Shown: positions 20,549 to 33,200 of the stretch, piece after piece
How positions within the stretch are numbered: the stretch's first letter is position 1
Layout of the letters: each line of letters starts with the position of its first letter
Source of the DNA: Corbicula japonica
Lineage: Eukaryota; Mollusca; Bivalvia; Venerida; Cyrenidae
Assembly: GCA_038501625.1 (NCBI GenBank)
Contig: JAZAYU010000172.1
Span: forward strand, 868,001-932,000
Length of the DNA stretch: 64,000 bases
Direction: 5' to 3'
Translations under genes and position numbers: made by a program
Notes under the pieces: model-generated
Seen by the model: the letters and a program-made list of their open reading frames with translations, nothing else
What the model was told of the DNA's origin: nothing
Databases searched by the model: none

Positions 20549-20782
20549 TAACTCTTTACTGCATACATACGACTTTTATCGCATTGGCAAACAGTGTAGA
20601 TCCAGATCCATATAAGCCAGCACATCCTTGCCGCCTGATTTGGATCTACACAGTTTGCTACCTGGTAAGAAATAACCTTATGAATCTTAAAGCAAACAGT
20701 GTTTATTATGATTAAATGGCACGGATTTTAGCTGATCTGTTTCTACATGAAATACACCCATATCCTATTGAGTGAAGGGTAA
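20549..20782. repeat. R2 palindromic TTAA element
   Basis: TTAACTCTTTACTGCATA to GAGTGAAGGGTAA; both arms present but diverged. Upstream of CLN8. Confidence 0.8.
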
Positions 20783-21799
20783 AAATTGCAGAATCTGTTT
20801 GAGTGAGTATGTTCTCGGACAATATAGAAAATGCAACTTTCTGTGCACGCAAACTACCCAGGAACAAACGAGTTCAATATTTCATAATATTCACTTACAC
20901 TCTAGATTACAGTTGAGTTGCAGTACAGCCCTTCAGAGGTTATTGCTTACTCAATACATCTTGAAATTGGATAATAAATCAGTTATTTACTAAACAAAAT
21001 CGCGCAAAAAGCAGCCACAACATGTCTAGCATGTTTTATTTTTTCAAACACTTTTTGAAACATCCAGTAATGCCACCCATAATCCTTTCCTCGTGTAGTG
21101 ATGACTGCGTTTTTTTAATTGCTTATAGTAGGTCCAAGTTTTGCTGTTTTTTTGTAGGCGCAAGGATAAAGCACTGCGTAGCATTGTGTGGGCATATCGA
21201 TGTGCGTAATATGTGACACCTAAAATGAACATGAACAAAAAGCAAACAAAATAAACACGACTGTTTTTAGTAGACCATTAACCGCGTTAAATGAAGGTTT
21301 TCAAAATCGGATTACTGTTGGCATAAAAACTTGCTGATTTCCAGCAAATGATAATACTTTCGGGATTCAAACCTTCTTAAGTGAGATGCATATATTGATA
21401 TTCTCTCCCTCCAAACAACTCTCGACATATACAGATATCGCGAAAATGCAAGAAGTAATTTAATTAAACTTACGTTGTTCGTATTTCAAAAGTCCTGTTT
21501 GAAAGTCTTCCCGTTCTCTAGCAATCGATTTTTTTAGTTTTTATACGGGAAGAATATACACAGCCTCACTTTCTCTCATCACCTCCACTAAAACAGTGAA
21601 ACGAAATTGTCCAGTGAGAGTATATGTGTACGTACGTCTGTGCGTACGAGTTTATCACATGCGGGTAACGTGACGGTCATTTGTTTTAGTTTAGGGCCAG
21701 ATAATAACTAGGTAAGTTAACCGAGATAAACCCGTAGCACAAAGTGCATACTTTAAAACTTCCATATTTATCGACCGCGATTTTAAGAAGAATCATATT

Positions 21800-21837
21800 T
21801 AATTTGCTGCAAATATTATAATATTTGCAGCAAATTA
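21800..21837. repeat. Perfect 38-bp palindrome
   Basis: TAATTTGCTGCAAATATTA is followed directly by its exact inverse, with no loop. It lies between CLN8 and the R1 copy at 21961. It could be a cruciform site or a small element remnant. Confidence 0.8.
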
Positions 21838-21960
21838 ATAATGATTAGTGTTCCTTCTTTTTCATTGTCTTGTATATTATTTATCTTTAATGTTTTGATT
21901 TTGAAACGCCGGATTGAAAACATGAAGTAAAAATGGTCGCAGTATATCATGGCGGTCTCG

Positions 21961-22087
21961 GCCCAAGATCATAAAACTAAAACTGGAGACCAGCCTCAAA
22001 TCTCAAGCATCTGATTGGCTGAAATGGCGATAGCCAATCAGATGCATGAGATTTGAGACTTTTCCAGATTTAGTTATGATCTTGGGC
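21961..22087. repeat. R1 palindromic repeat
   Basis: Slightly shortened copy: the second arm lacks part of TTTCAG and GGTCTCC. Ends GCCCAAGATC/GATCTTGGGC are intact. Confidence 0.85.
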
Positions 22088-22436
22088 ACAGGTCGCAGTA
22101 TGTTGTGGTGCAGGCTGTCGATCTATCTGGGTTTTTTTCCCTCCCGTTATTTTTTTGTGATTTCTATCAACAACTGAAGAACAGTTTGACAAAAATAGAT
22201 TAAAAATTTAAAAGGTCGAAGTATGTTGTGGTGCATTTTTCCCATCCGTCTGTTTGTCCTTCCGTTATCTTATATGTTTTTCGATCAACAACTGAAGAAC
22301 AGTCTGTGACCAAACGTGTGAGGGAGGCTAATCTTTATGTATAAATAATTCTAAATGATTTTGGCTCAAAAGGTCAGATTTCAAGGTCACTGACTTTTAG
22401 TTCCAACTCCATCGGTTTCCGATCAATAACTATTGA

Positions 22437-23670
22437 TATTTTGGCGTTATCTCGTTATTTCGCCAGGTTCTTTTTTTGCTAAAGCGCGTTTTCGTTATTT
22501 CGCAGGGCGGTTTCTCGATATTCCGATTGGCGCTTTTCCTGATTTTTTCCGGTGTTGGTTTGCTTTTCTTATGAGTGTAATACAAACGCGCGACTTTATG
22601 CGGTAGCTAGTCCTGACTGAGTTTGAATAAGACGGGCGTACATGCCCCACTATGCTGTTCTCATGTTCGATTTAAAATTTCAAAGGCTCGATTATTTAAC
22701 ATTTCATTAATGGAGTTAACTGATCTTACTACATGAATGATTATTGTCAACACTGAAAATTATCAGTAAGATAAGTTTTCGATACCTATTCTCAACAAAT
22801 TTGCTTATCCTTCAATTTATTTAATTAAATATAGTTTTAACCTTTTCGGTTTACAAAGGACACAAATAAAAGAATAACTACTGTCAGTGGTATCGCGTTC
22901 AAATGCACTTTGAGTTGGACATCAACAGACTGCCAAGAACCTATTAACCAACACATTCAACCTTCTAAATTAATAACAAGAACAAATAGGGGCGATTCGT
23001 GTATCAGACTTGTACAGGTGCACTGGTGGTGGACAGTTGTATCGGATTATCCGATAAGATGAAAATAAAACTAAGAAATGAACTAACATTTGTTTATGAT
23101 TGTTAAAGAGTGATGTAACAATGTCAGACAGTGGCTATTTATGATATAAAATTGATAAAATGTTATCATTGACAAGTTGATAACAAAATCACAAAATTAT
23201 GGCGGCTGGCATATACCATCTCATTTTTTTCGTTATTTCACCAATATAACGCCAAGCGAAAAGACGAAATAAGGAAGAAAACGCCATGCGAAAGGCGAGA
23301 TAACGAAAAAAATGCCAGGCGAAAAGACGAAATAAGAAAAAAAAACGACACGCGAAATAACGAAAAAAAGACGGCTGTATGCACAAAATGCAGCCAAGAA
23401 AAATAAGACAATTTTAACTTAATAAAATAGCATTTTTCTTTCTTCGTTCAGCGTTTAGGCCTAATAGTTATTTCACATATTTCGCGTGTCGTTTTTCGCT
23501 TAACGCTTTTCCAAATATCGCTTGGCCTCTTTTCTTTTTGTCGTTTTTGCGTTATTTCGCTTGGCGTTTTTTTTTCGCTTGGCCTCTAATCGTGTATTTC
23601 GCACTGTTATTTCTTTGTTTTTTTTTGTGCTTGCGTCTTTCGCATTATTCGTTGGCGTTATTTCGCAATA
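22437..23670. mobile_element. Fold-back-like element with GGCGTTATTTCGC arms
   Basis: A block at 22440-22560 repeats GGCGTTAT(C/T)TCG and related words on the plus strand. The block at 23225-23370 carries the same words inverted (GCGAAAAGACGAAATAA, GGCGAGATAACG). A third block at 23460-23665 returns to the plus orientation. The 22560-23220 core is unlike the arms. Arms made of short internal repeats around a unique core are the architecture of fold-back transposons. The class is inferred. Confidence 0.5.
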
Positions 23671-23764
23671 ATTGTTAAATACTCATCTAAAAAGTTTAAT
23701 CATGACCTGTTAGCTGGAAAATAGTTTGATAGTATCAATTATAGATCGCGGCAACTATCCAGGC

Positions 23765-23912
23765 TTCAAAACTGAGACTGGTCTCAATTCTTAGTTCTAT
23801 AACAGTTGGTTTGATTGGTTAAAATTTACCTCAGTCTCAGAACTGACATATTGCAAGTTTTACTACTGAAGCTAGTCTCCAGACTCAATTATACAACCTG
23901 TGGGACGGATTG
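23765..23912. repeat. Degenerate R1-related segment
   Basis: AAAACTGAGACTGGTCTCAA, GATTGGTTAAAAT and CTAGTCTCCAGACT words in R1 order, strongly diverged; an old copy next to the full one at 23962. Confidence 0.5.
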
Positions 23913-23961
23913 GCTGAAATTGAGTAACAATTACAAGCTTGGAATCGATGGGAAGATCAGT

Positions 23962-24104
23962 GCCCAAAGTTATAAAACTGAGCATGGAAACCAGTCTCAA
24001 ATCTCAAGAAATCTGATTGGCTGAAATGGCGACAAGTCGCCATTTCAGCCATTGAGATGCTTGAGATTTGAGACTGGTTTCCAAATTCAGCTTTATAACC
24101 TTAT
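23962..24104. repeat. R1 palindromic repeat
   Basis: Full copy with GCGACAAGTCGC at the tip, an extra AA in the first CTCAAG(AA)ATCTG arm, and TTGAGATG in place of AATCAGATG in the other. Confidence 0.88.
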
Positions 24105-26394
24105 GTCCAGCATCACAGTTAGTGTACAGTGGATTGAAATCAGGTCTAGAAAAATGAATGCCCATCACCATGCCATGTTTCTCGTTTGAATTCGTGTATC
24201 TTTTAAGTGGTACATAGTTGTTTTATCAAAAATAAACATCATACATCGTCCTGTATCTGGTAAATTTTTGACCATCAGTGTTCTTGATATATTTTGGCGA
24301 TTACACTTAACAGATATAACCGTTAGTAACTATTTTTATTCATTGTCAAATGATTAATGTAAGTTACTATTTTTAAACACTTCATTGCCAACCACATATA
24401 CTACTAAAACTCATAATGGCAAGTCTAGAGCATCCATACAGGTCTTTCAGGAATTATTGAATTGTTGAAGTCTGTAGTGCAAATGAGATATTATTACCCA
24501 CAACATAAGTAAATGCTGGCAAAGTCTGCAGTAAATGGTTAAGTCATGGCCAAACTTTTTTCTTTAAATGTTGGGGGCTTCCATAACAAACTAATTTCAC
24601 GTTTATCATGAAAAGCTATAAAAAGAAAAGCAAGCTTGTCACCTTTTATCAAAATCCAATTATTAAACACTTTACATGTTTCTTTCCATCTAAAACTTTA
24701 GCTTACAAAATGTCTTAAACACAACTCAGTTTTGGGGAATGTATGTGGGGTTTTCTAAACAGGATCATAATCTTTCAGCCGAAAAACTAAATATCGAGTG
24801 TTTGCTATCTTAATATTAACTGATAAACAAGTCTAAATTTCATCCTACGTCTGGCTCTTGAAAAGACACCATTACATATGGGATTCCCAAACATAAAGTA
24901 AGATACAAGTCCATTATGTCAGTTTATTAAATAATAATAAACAAAAACAACAAACAGATGTGTCACAGGATATGTATGGTGGCATATACCAAACAAGATA
25001 AGTTAAACATCTTTAAAAATTGGCAAAGCAAATAATAACAAATCTTAATTCCTCATAGATGTTTATATTCTTTTTAAGAATACCAAGATTAAGATTTTGC
25101 AGGATTTGACATTAAAACACTTCATTTCTGGTTTCAAATTATGAAAATGACGAAATATAAAGTATTTCCATTATCTGTTTCATTTAAATTATCCAAAGTG
25201 TTTTCTAATATATTTCTTGGCTTAAGCAACAAATTTGTTGCTCAGAAAAAAATATTTCAATATTTCAATAGGCTTACTATGACTGTCCTGTTCACACACA
25301 ACTATCTTTTTTCATTAAATAAACATGTGTAAAACAAGCACATCTGCAAACGTTTTAACAAGTTTTAATGATAAAAACTACCAGCTAAGTAAAGATGTGT
25401 CGATATAAGTTGGCAATAAATAACTCATATCTTTCACTTTGTATTAAAAAATTGATTGTGAACACTACTGCAGTAGCAATTCCTCTGCTATGGCACACAC
25501 TTTCACCATCTTAGCCTTCATTGTTGTTTTTTTTAAACATTATAACAACTTTTAAAACAAATTTTAGTGAAACTCAAAATACTGGTTATTATATGTAGTT
25601 TAACACAGGTGCCTTTTAGATTATTTTGCTCCAATTGCAATGGCGACTTATGCAATATGCTATTTAATGCTGCCTATGGGTATGAACAATCAGGGGGAAT
25701 ACTTCAATTATTGACAAAATAATTATCAGCCAAATTGTAAACGTGAAATGTGAAAATGGCTCTAATGCATTTACTTAAGAATCAAGAAAATACAAATTCT
25801 TTTCAATTTGATTGTAATGCAATTAATCATAAAATCAGAATGAAAACTATTTTTAAAGCAAAGATCCATGGATTTCAACAAATCAATGAAGAACTGAAAT
25901 ATTTAGAAAAATATGTGTTTGCCATGGAAACAATTTACACACATTTTATCTGTCTATGTAGATGATGAAATCTCCCTTCTCAGGAATATGAGCATATAGT
26001 GGCGATATAATGGACATATAATTATCAGCCAGTTTCAAACATTACTTAACTGTATGGCAAAGGAAGAATTTCCTATGTCCTGTTAGAGTTAAAGCTTTGT
26101 ATCACATTTTAAAATAGCTCCTACAATGCTATCAAAGTTATAACCATAATGCTGTCAACTAAATTTAATGAAGTGCAGGACACAAACTAAAAGCTTTGAT
26201 CCCTAAAGCACTAGAATGCAACAGATGCAAGTACATGAAAAGCAAAAAAGTCCTCAAATCATACAATCTGAACAGCGGAATAAAACAACTTGAACAGTAG
26301 GATAAAAATTACATTCAATAATTTTTCAAATTAAAACAGATTTCATTCCCATTCAAAATGCAAGAAAAAAACATCTCCTTTTTCTGTATTAGAT

Positions 26395-26576
26395 CTATGT
26401 TGATTATGAATTTTCAGGATCAGGATCTGCACTGGTCACATTTTGGTCAGAAATAACATAATGAATAAAAACAGCGAACAGTTAAGATCCTGACCAGACG
26501 GCACAGATGTGCCGGGTGATCTGGATCTAAACTGTTCGCCAATGCAATTAAAGTGTGTCTATGTAGGAAAGGGTTA
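26395..26576. repeat. R2 element, left end lost
   Basis: Central GGTCAGAAATAAC and complete right arm ending GGAAAGGGTTAA. Confidence 0.78.
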
Positions 26577-26975
26577 ACACATAGCGACAGCCTATTATCA
26601 AAACCTCATGTTGAACAAGTTTTCTTTTTGGAAAAAGTGGGATTACAGAAAAACTAGCGCAATATCTGTCAAAATCTTGAACCTCAATGCCAATGGGAAA
26701 GGTTCCAGATAGCCATGTGTTGAAATAACCTATTCTGATTGGTGGATATTTCATAAGTTTCTAAACCTCGCTCAAGGTTTTGATATCAGACTGTCAAAAA
26801 CATATTCATATTTCACTTAACATCACAGACTTCAAGGATTTCTTATCACATATAACTAAATATATGTGTATATCAAACAAGCAAAAAAATATATAAATAA
26901 AACATCTTGATTGTAAAGGAATATAGGTAGATCTGTATAGAGAAATAATCAAACAATGAGAACAATTGTACAAGG

Positions 26976-27118
26976 TCCCAAGATCATAAAAATAAGATGG
27001 AGACCAGTCTCAAATCACAAGCATCCGATTGGTTGAAAAGGCAACCAGTCGCCATTTCAGCCAATCAGATGTTTGAGATAGGAGACTGGTTTCCAGATTA
27101 AGTTTTATGATCTTGGGC
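26976..27118. repeat. R1 palindromic repeat
   Basis: Full copy, more diverged (CACAAGCATCCGATTGGTTG), ends TCCCAAGATC and GATCTTGGGC. Confidence 0.85.
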
Positions 27119-27531
27119 AAAGATGGTCAAATTAAGATTAGTGTCAAATCAACAATAGATCAAGTATAGAAATAGACATAAATATAAAAATAACATATCC
27201 TGAGAAATTGTTGTTTTGTAACAAAACAGAAATATTTAAAAAAATACTGTCATGATGCTAATGTAAATGTTATGGAATTCCAAATGTTCAAAATTACATA
27301 TGGCTGCACCATACAACATTTTTTTTTAAATGTGATGTCATTCTTGGATATGATGTCAAAATGTTCAGCAATAAAAGCACCCACATACAAATTTGCTTTT
27401 AAATTTGATGTCATTCCTTCAAATGACATCCCAAGTTGAGTTGACAACATTGTTTTTTCATTTAATTCTTTATAATGTTGTTATCATTTGTAACAAAACC
27501 CTCATCTCTAAAAAAATGGATATTAAATAAT

Positions 27532-27789
27532 TTTACCCTTTACTACATATATAACCATTTTATCACATGTGCAACCATAGTAGATCCAGATCAGCTGGCA
27601 CATCCGTGTTGTGATCAGGATCTGCAATGTTTGCTTTTTGGTCAGAAATAACCTAATAACCAAATAGTGAACAGCGAACCAAAAAGTTAACAGCGCAGAT
27701 CCTGCTCAGACAGTACAAATGTGCTGGCTGATCTAGATCTACACTGTTTACCCAAACCATAAATAAATATATATGAAGTAAAGGGTTAA
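27532..27789. repeat. R2 palindromic element
   Basis: TTACCCTTTACTACATA to GAAGTAAAGGGTTAA, with a duplicated AGTGAACAG segment in the centre. Confidence 0.82.
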
Positions 27790-28219
27790 AATATTTATTT
27801 TTTCTAAAACTACCAACAGCACAGATTATCAAAAATAACATTGAAGACATGTTCTCCATGACATGGTTCACAGAAAATAAACAACACAAACTCAAATAAA
27901 ATTTCAATACATGCAAAATCAAGTCTGGCTTCTAAAAAATCCTAAAATAGTATGCACAAAAAAATAAATCAATAAACTCGATATGGTTTGCCATGGCCTA
28001 AATGTACACATAAAAAATCTCTGATGTATTATGCATTAAGGATATTAGCAAAATATTTCTGCTCTTCTTTGGGATTAAATGAGGCACAGGAAAAGGTATC
28101 TTTGGTATTATTTGTGACATTTTAGTTATTACTGTATTTGGACAAAAAACAATTATATATTATTTATTATAATTAAAAAGTAATTTTATTACACATTTGA
28201 CTATAAAAATGAATGTGAT

Positions 28220-28395
28220 TTTTAGCATGAAATGCACACTTCATGATGTCTGGTCAGGATCCATGGTGTCTGATCAGGATCTGAAATAACCTTAAAAATC
28301 AGAAAGCAAATAGTGAACACCCTAATCAGACATCACTGATCTACACTGATCACCAATGGATAACAGCCATATTATATGGAGTAAAGGTGTATGGT
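28220..28395. repeat. R2 element, left end lost
   Basis: Two tandem GTCTG(A/G)TCAGGATC words, then AGAAATAACC and a right arm ending GGAGTAAAGG. Confidence 0.65.
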
Positions 28396-29823
28396 TTTTT
28401 TAACCAGGCTGCCACAAAAATGGGGTTTTCTGATTCAAAACCTCCTCCTCATAGGGTAAACACAATATACACACTAAAATTGACAAAATCAACTAAATTC
28501 ATGCCACATCATGCCATAATGTGTCTTAGGTACAATAGTATCATTTAACTCATTCATCCATATATATACGCACTTTTATGTGTGTGCGACCAGTGTAGAT
28601 CAAGATCAGCCGGCACTGATATCAAAGTAATGATTTTACATTTTCAGTTTTTGCCATAATTATAGAAAGAACACACATTTAAATTTCATCTAAACTTAAA
28701 AGTATGTGATAATCATAATTGTTACTAATTTTGACTGTTCTATGTTTATTTCCCCTTTAAATGCCTAATAAGCAATGTCTACTGCTATATTTCTTTAATA
28801 GTTGTACATCAACTTGCCAAAGACACATTTTCACATGGCACTCCTTGTTTCATATTCAGGCAAGTAAAGACTTGACTAGCAAACTTAACAGTGAACATAA
28901 CACCAAAATAAATATCACATACGTCAATGTAAGTTTATGCACAAATGGTCTCATTACAGACATATAACCACACAATTTTAATTAACTACAGGTAATTATT
29001 ATACCCGGTAGTTACCTCAAAGGCAACAAAAGTTTTGGTGGGACATAGCATATTTTTTACTGTTTTTGAAGAAATGAAAACATTTACAAGAAAAAATGTC
29101 AATTATTTTGAAAATATTCTTACCACATATTTTATGAAATTAGAACAATAAGGAAATATAAGTAGCTCTTATATAAGTATTGTTCTATAAAAATCCTATG
29201 TATGAATCATTATTCAAGTTTTTGGTTCGTTTTTTTTTTACAAGCAACATCATCTAAAGCAAAATGAAAGGGAATAATACCTAGTCCCTGCATATTATTA
29301 ACTTCGAATGGAATGTTCCATAAACATTTTTAAAATTTGATTTACAAAACAATACTTAAATGATTTTGACATTAGATTAAATGTTGACAAAATGATATTT
29401 CCCAGATTATATTTTGTATAAATCTGAATTAGCAGCTCTTTAAAGAACAAACAAAAATAAATACAAATTTTAAGGACTGTTATTCTAGAACTTAGTACAT
29501 TGTACCGATACACAGTTTTCACAAACCCTCAGTATGTCTGAATGTATAGTTTAATGCAGACTCAATTAAATAAACAGATTGAATCTGTTCATTTTGTAGA
29601 TAAATGTTAATCACAAAACTACTTGGTATGATAAAACCATCAATGGGCTTGAAATCATAAACCAGTCTTTTATCTTGAACAGTTGATTGATTTTTATCAA
29701 ATTCATTCTCTAAACTAATCAATTACTCGTTAAAGATTCAGGACTGGTTTCATCAGTGGGTTTTTGGTTTTGAGCTTATGCCCTGGTCCAAGTCACTGGG
29801 ATAACTTAACTTTATAGTATGAG

Positions 29824-30265
29824 TTAACAACACAACTTGGCACAAAGGCACCCTTTGCAACATTTTTTCTTCTCTTCTGTGGGCGGAATTTGATTTTGTG
29901 TAAATGTCAAAAAGATTTGTTCCAGCGTTGTTTGATGCACAGAGTAGTCTTCAACATTCAACCTTTCCTTCGCCTGCTCCATGACACCAAATATTTGACC
30001 TAGTTTTGCATTGTCATCAGGTATCCGGAAATGCACGTATCCCTGATTGTCGTCAAAAACTTCCGTATCTTGGAACGTTGTTTTAATGAAATTTACAAGA
30101 TCAGCACTCCCAGCAACCAAACCATCTTCCCTGAGCCCCATTCTGCAGAACAGGGTGTAGCCATGTCCGAACTTGTTCTTCAAATGCTGGGGGCTTCCAT
30201 AACAAACAAATTTCCCATTTACCATGATGACTAGCCTTGTACAAAGTGCATCACACTCCTCCATA
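29824..30265 (-). CDS. ABCA3: ABCA visible exon 16 (C-terminus and stop)
   Basis: [36 protein letters not shown] and [15 protein letters not shown], followed by a tail [17 protein letters not shown] and TAA. No AATAAA is obvious close behind the stop, so the 3' UTR end is unknown. Confidence 0.93.
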
Positions 30266-33200
30266 CTGCAAGATGAAAGGTTTCATCATTATAACATCAA
30301 AACATACAAGGCCAGTGATTTATACATCAAAGTTTGGCTGGTTAAAAAATCTGAGGCTGATTATAAATACATTATATCAACATTCAGCTGGTTAACAAAA
30401 TCTAGGGCCACTTGTTTATGTATCAACATTCAGCTGGTTTAAAAATCTTGGGCAAGTTGATTACATACCAATATTCAGCTTGATGAAAAATTCTGGGAAT
30501 AGCTGTTCATATATCAATAATCACCTTGCTAAAAATATATTTTACAGATGTAATCAAATGAAACCTGCCAACCACAATGATGAAATAACACAAACCTGTG
30601 AGAAGTCAATATAAGAGTTCTGCCGCTGGCCCTAACATCTGACAAAACATTCCAAAGTTGTCTTCTCGCTCCTGGATCCATACCGGTTGTCGGCTCATCC
30701 AAGAAGATAAATGGTGGGTCTCCAATCAGGGCTATAGCTGTGCTCAACTTCCTCTTGTTTCCACCACTGATAAAATTTAATATAACAATCACATAATACT
30801 ATATTTATCCTTAATTTGCTGAAGATATTTTATGGACTTGCCATTGTTTTAATTTGAGACAGTCCACTGATTGCTTTGCAAAAATTAATGCAACAGGACT
30901 AGCCATCCAATTCAGAAAATACTTAAGAGCTTGACTGACAACCTCAGAAAAGCAGAAAAGGTTGCATGGATAACCCTGATAAACATGACCATTAATATCT
31001 GACAATATTTTGATTTATACCAATGACTCCTATGGTTCCCTTGCTGCAAAACAGCATTTTTGCAAATTGTAACTGATAAAGGCACAGATCCTGGAATTAA
31101 ACTGCTATGGAAACAGTGTCTAGCATCACAATTCTGGACCATGCAACCGAGCTAGCCAGGAAAATCCAAAAACAATTTGAGCTGATAACCATGATAATGT
31201 GATCATAATTATAAGACACCAGTTCCAATTAATACTGATTATAGTGAAGATTTATGAAACAATGACAGTGATTGGAACTCAACCACTGCCCCAAAATCCC
31301 TCCTGGCACATTCTCATCTCAAATCAACTGACATTTCTGCACACCCACCTGTAATTCATTGTCTGTTTGTCTGCATGTTTCCTCAGCATCAACGTATCAA
31401 TGACTTGGTTAACAATATCCTTAATCTGAGCTTCTTCTATGCCACGTAAGCGGGCGTACATGGTGAGTGTCTCGCGCCCAGTCATCTGATCAATCAAAGC
31501 ATCAAACTGAGGGCAATAGCCGAGATTCTGCTGAACCTAGAATAATAACAGTATACTCATTAATTCAAAATTGTGGCGTACTAAAAAAAGCCCAATTTCC
31601 CACTATCAAGTTCATTGAAGTACAAAGCTAGTATACTAATTAATTCCAAATTATGGCGAACTCAAAAAAGAAAGCCTGATGTCCCCACCTCATTAAGTTC
31701 ATCAAATCACAAAGCTCTTGGAATATCTCAAAATTATGTTATCAATGCTCAGGTAAAGAATTCTTTAAAGCTGCCTATTCAAAGTTCAGGGACAGTCAGT
31801 TGACCTTACTGCAGCATTTTTTGCCAAATTTTTGGACAAATAAGTACAATTTAGGATCTATTGTGAGTGAATTTCACTGTTATAGAAAATGGTACAACAG
31901 GGTACAAGAACTGGAGCTTCAAATTTATTCACTTGTACATTGACTGAGTAAAATTACTGCATCACAAATAATTCCCCATGACTTATGCTATAAAATGTTT
32001 CAACAATTTAGCATTCCCACCTTGGGGAAGATCTCAACATTGTGTGCACTTAAACACATTTTTAAGGAGGTAGTTTGATTCAAAAGATAAATTAAAAAGG
32101 GTTCAATGTACATGTTTTATGTCTCCTTTCACAGAATGCTTCTTGAGGTAGGCATTTCCAGTGGTTAAAGTTTCATCGCCAGTAAGCATCTTGAACGTTG
32201 ACGTTTTCCCTGCTCCGTTCTGTCCAAGCAGGCCAAAGCACTCATTAGCTGGTATCCCGCATGAAACATTCTTTACTGCACTGAATCCAGAGCTGTAAGT
32301 CTTACTGACATTCTGGAAGCACAAAGAAATAGTAGGAGAATTAGTAATGCCGCATAGTTTTACTTCAATTATGTGTTAATATTCTAATAATGGAATTTTA
32401 TAATTCAATTAGTCAGGGTTCAACATCAAACCCATGATCTATAGGTTATATCAGGGCCAGATGCAAGATTTACAGAAAGGCAGTTCATCTGGGGCACACT
32501 AAAGGTAATTACGTCCATCTATTCTGTCATAGCATGACCTACAATGTTCACTTTTTTTTATTCATTTAGGTTATTTTTGTACAAGAAATGACCATTGTAG
32601 ATAAGTATTAAATTACACAGATTTACCAGCTGATCTGGATTTACAATCATTTCCCATCTGATAAAAGGCATGAACTACGTTATTCTGTATGTAATAATGC
32701 TTTCGTGCAATAAATGTTTTTGTTGCACTGTGATATGGTTCGACTTCATGGTGTTTTAATTTCTGCATATTTCGCGCTAGGGAAAAAAAGTAAGAAATAA
32801 AACACAAGCGAAATCAAAGCCTTGATTACCTGGTCTTATGAGAATAACATAAGTGAGCATATTTTTGCGCACAAGAAAATGTTATTTGTTTTTATGTGCA
32901 AAATTTAATTCTGTCAAAATTAAATGCTACCAAAGTAAATAAAATAGTTATTATAATTATAAATACAATACCTTGATGATAAGAGAATCTGTTGTCATAA
33001 GCTGATCCAATGGTGTATCATTAATTCTCTTACTTTCCTCGGCAACATCACTGTCTTCGTTGTGTCCGTGAAGATTGACCTCTGACCCTACTGTAGCAGG
33101 TTTGCTATTTGAAAACATCGACACGATTCTTCGTAGGATGCCAGTCTCGGTCAACAAGACAATAGCAAAGAAGAAAACTCCCTGGAGCAGCATAAACAGG

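Larger units (their letters stand above)
19253..21960. other. CLN8 upstream region
   Basis: Should hold the CLN8 5' UTR exon and promoter. One R2 copy (20549) and the 38-bp palindrome are present. A CpG-containing stretch near 21620-21680 (GTACGTACGTCTGTGCGTACG, then TAACGTGACGGTCA) is the most promoter-like part, but no TSS can be fixed. Confidence 0.4.
24105..29823. other. Intergenic/3' flank of ABCA
   Basis: Contains R1 (26976) and R2 (26395, 27532, 28220) copies. Must include the ABCA 3' UTR just left of 29824. An AATAAA on the minus strand occurs near 28746, more than 1 kb away. No other gene seen. Confidence 0.5.

Noticed and set aside
23189..23386. Minus-strand ORF with repeated FRLFAW words
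   Set aside because: Product of the short repeat in the fold-back-like arm.
30031..30442. Plus-strand ORFs opposite the last ABCA exon
   Set aside because: Antisense shadows of a confidently identified exon.
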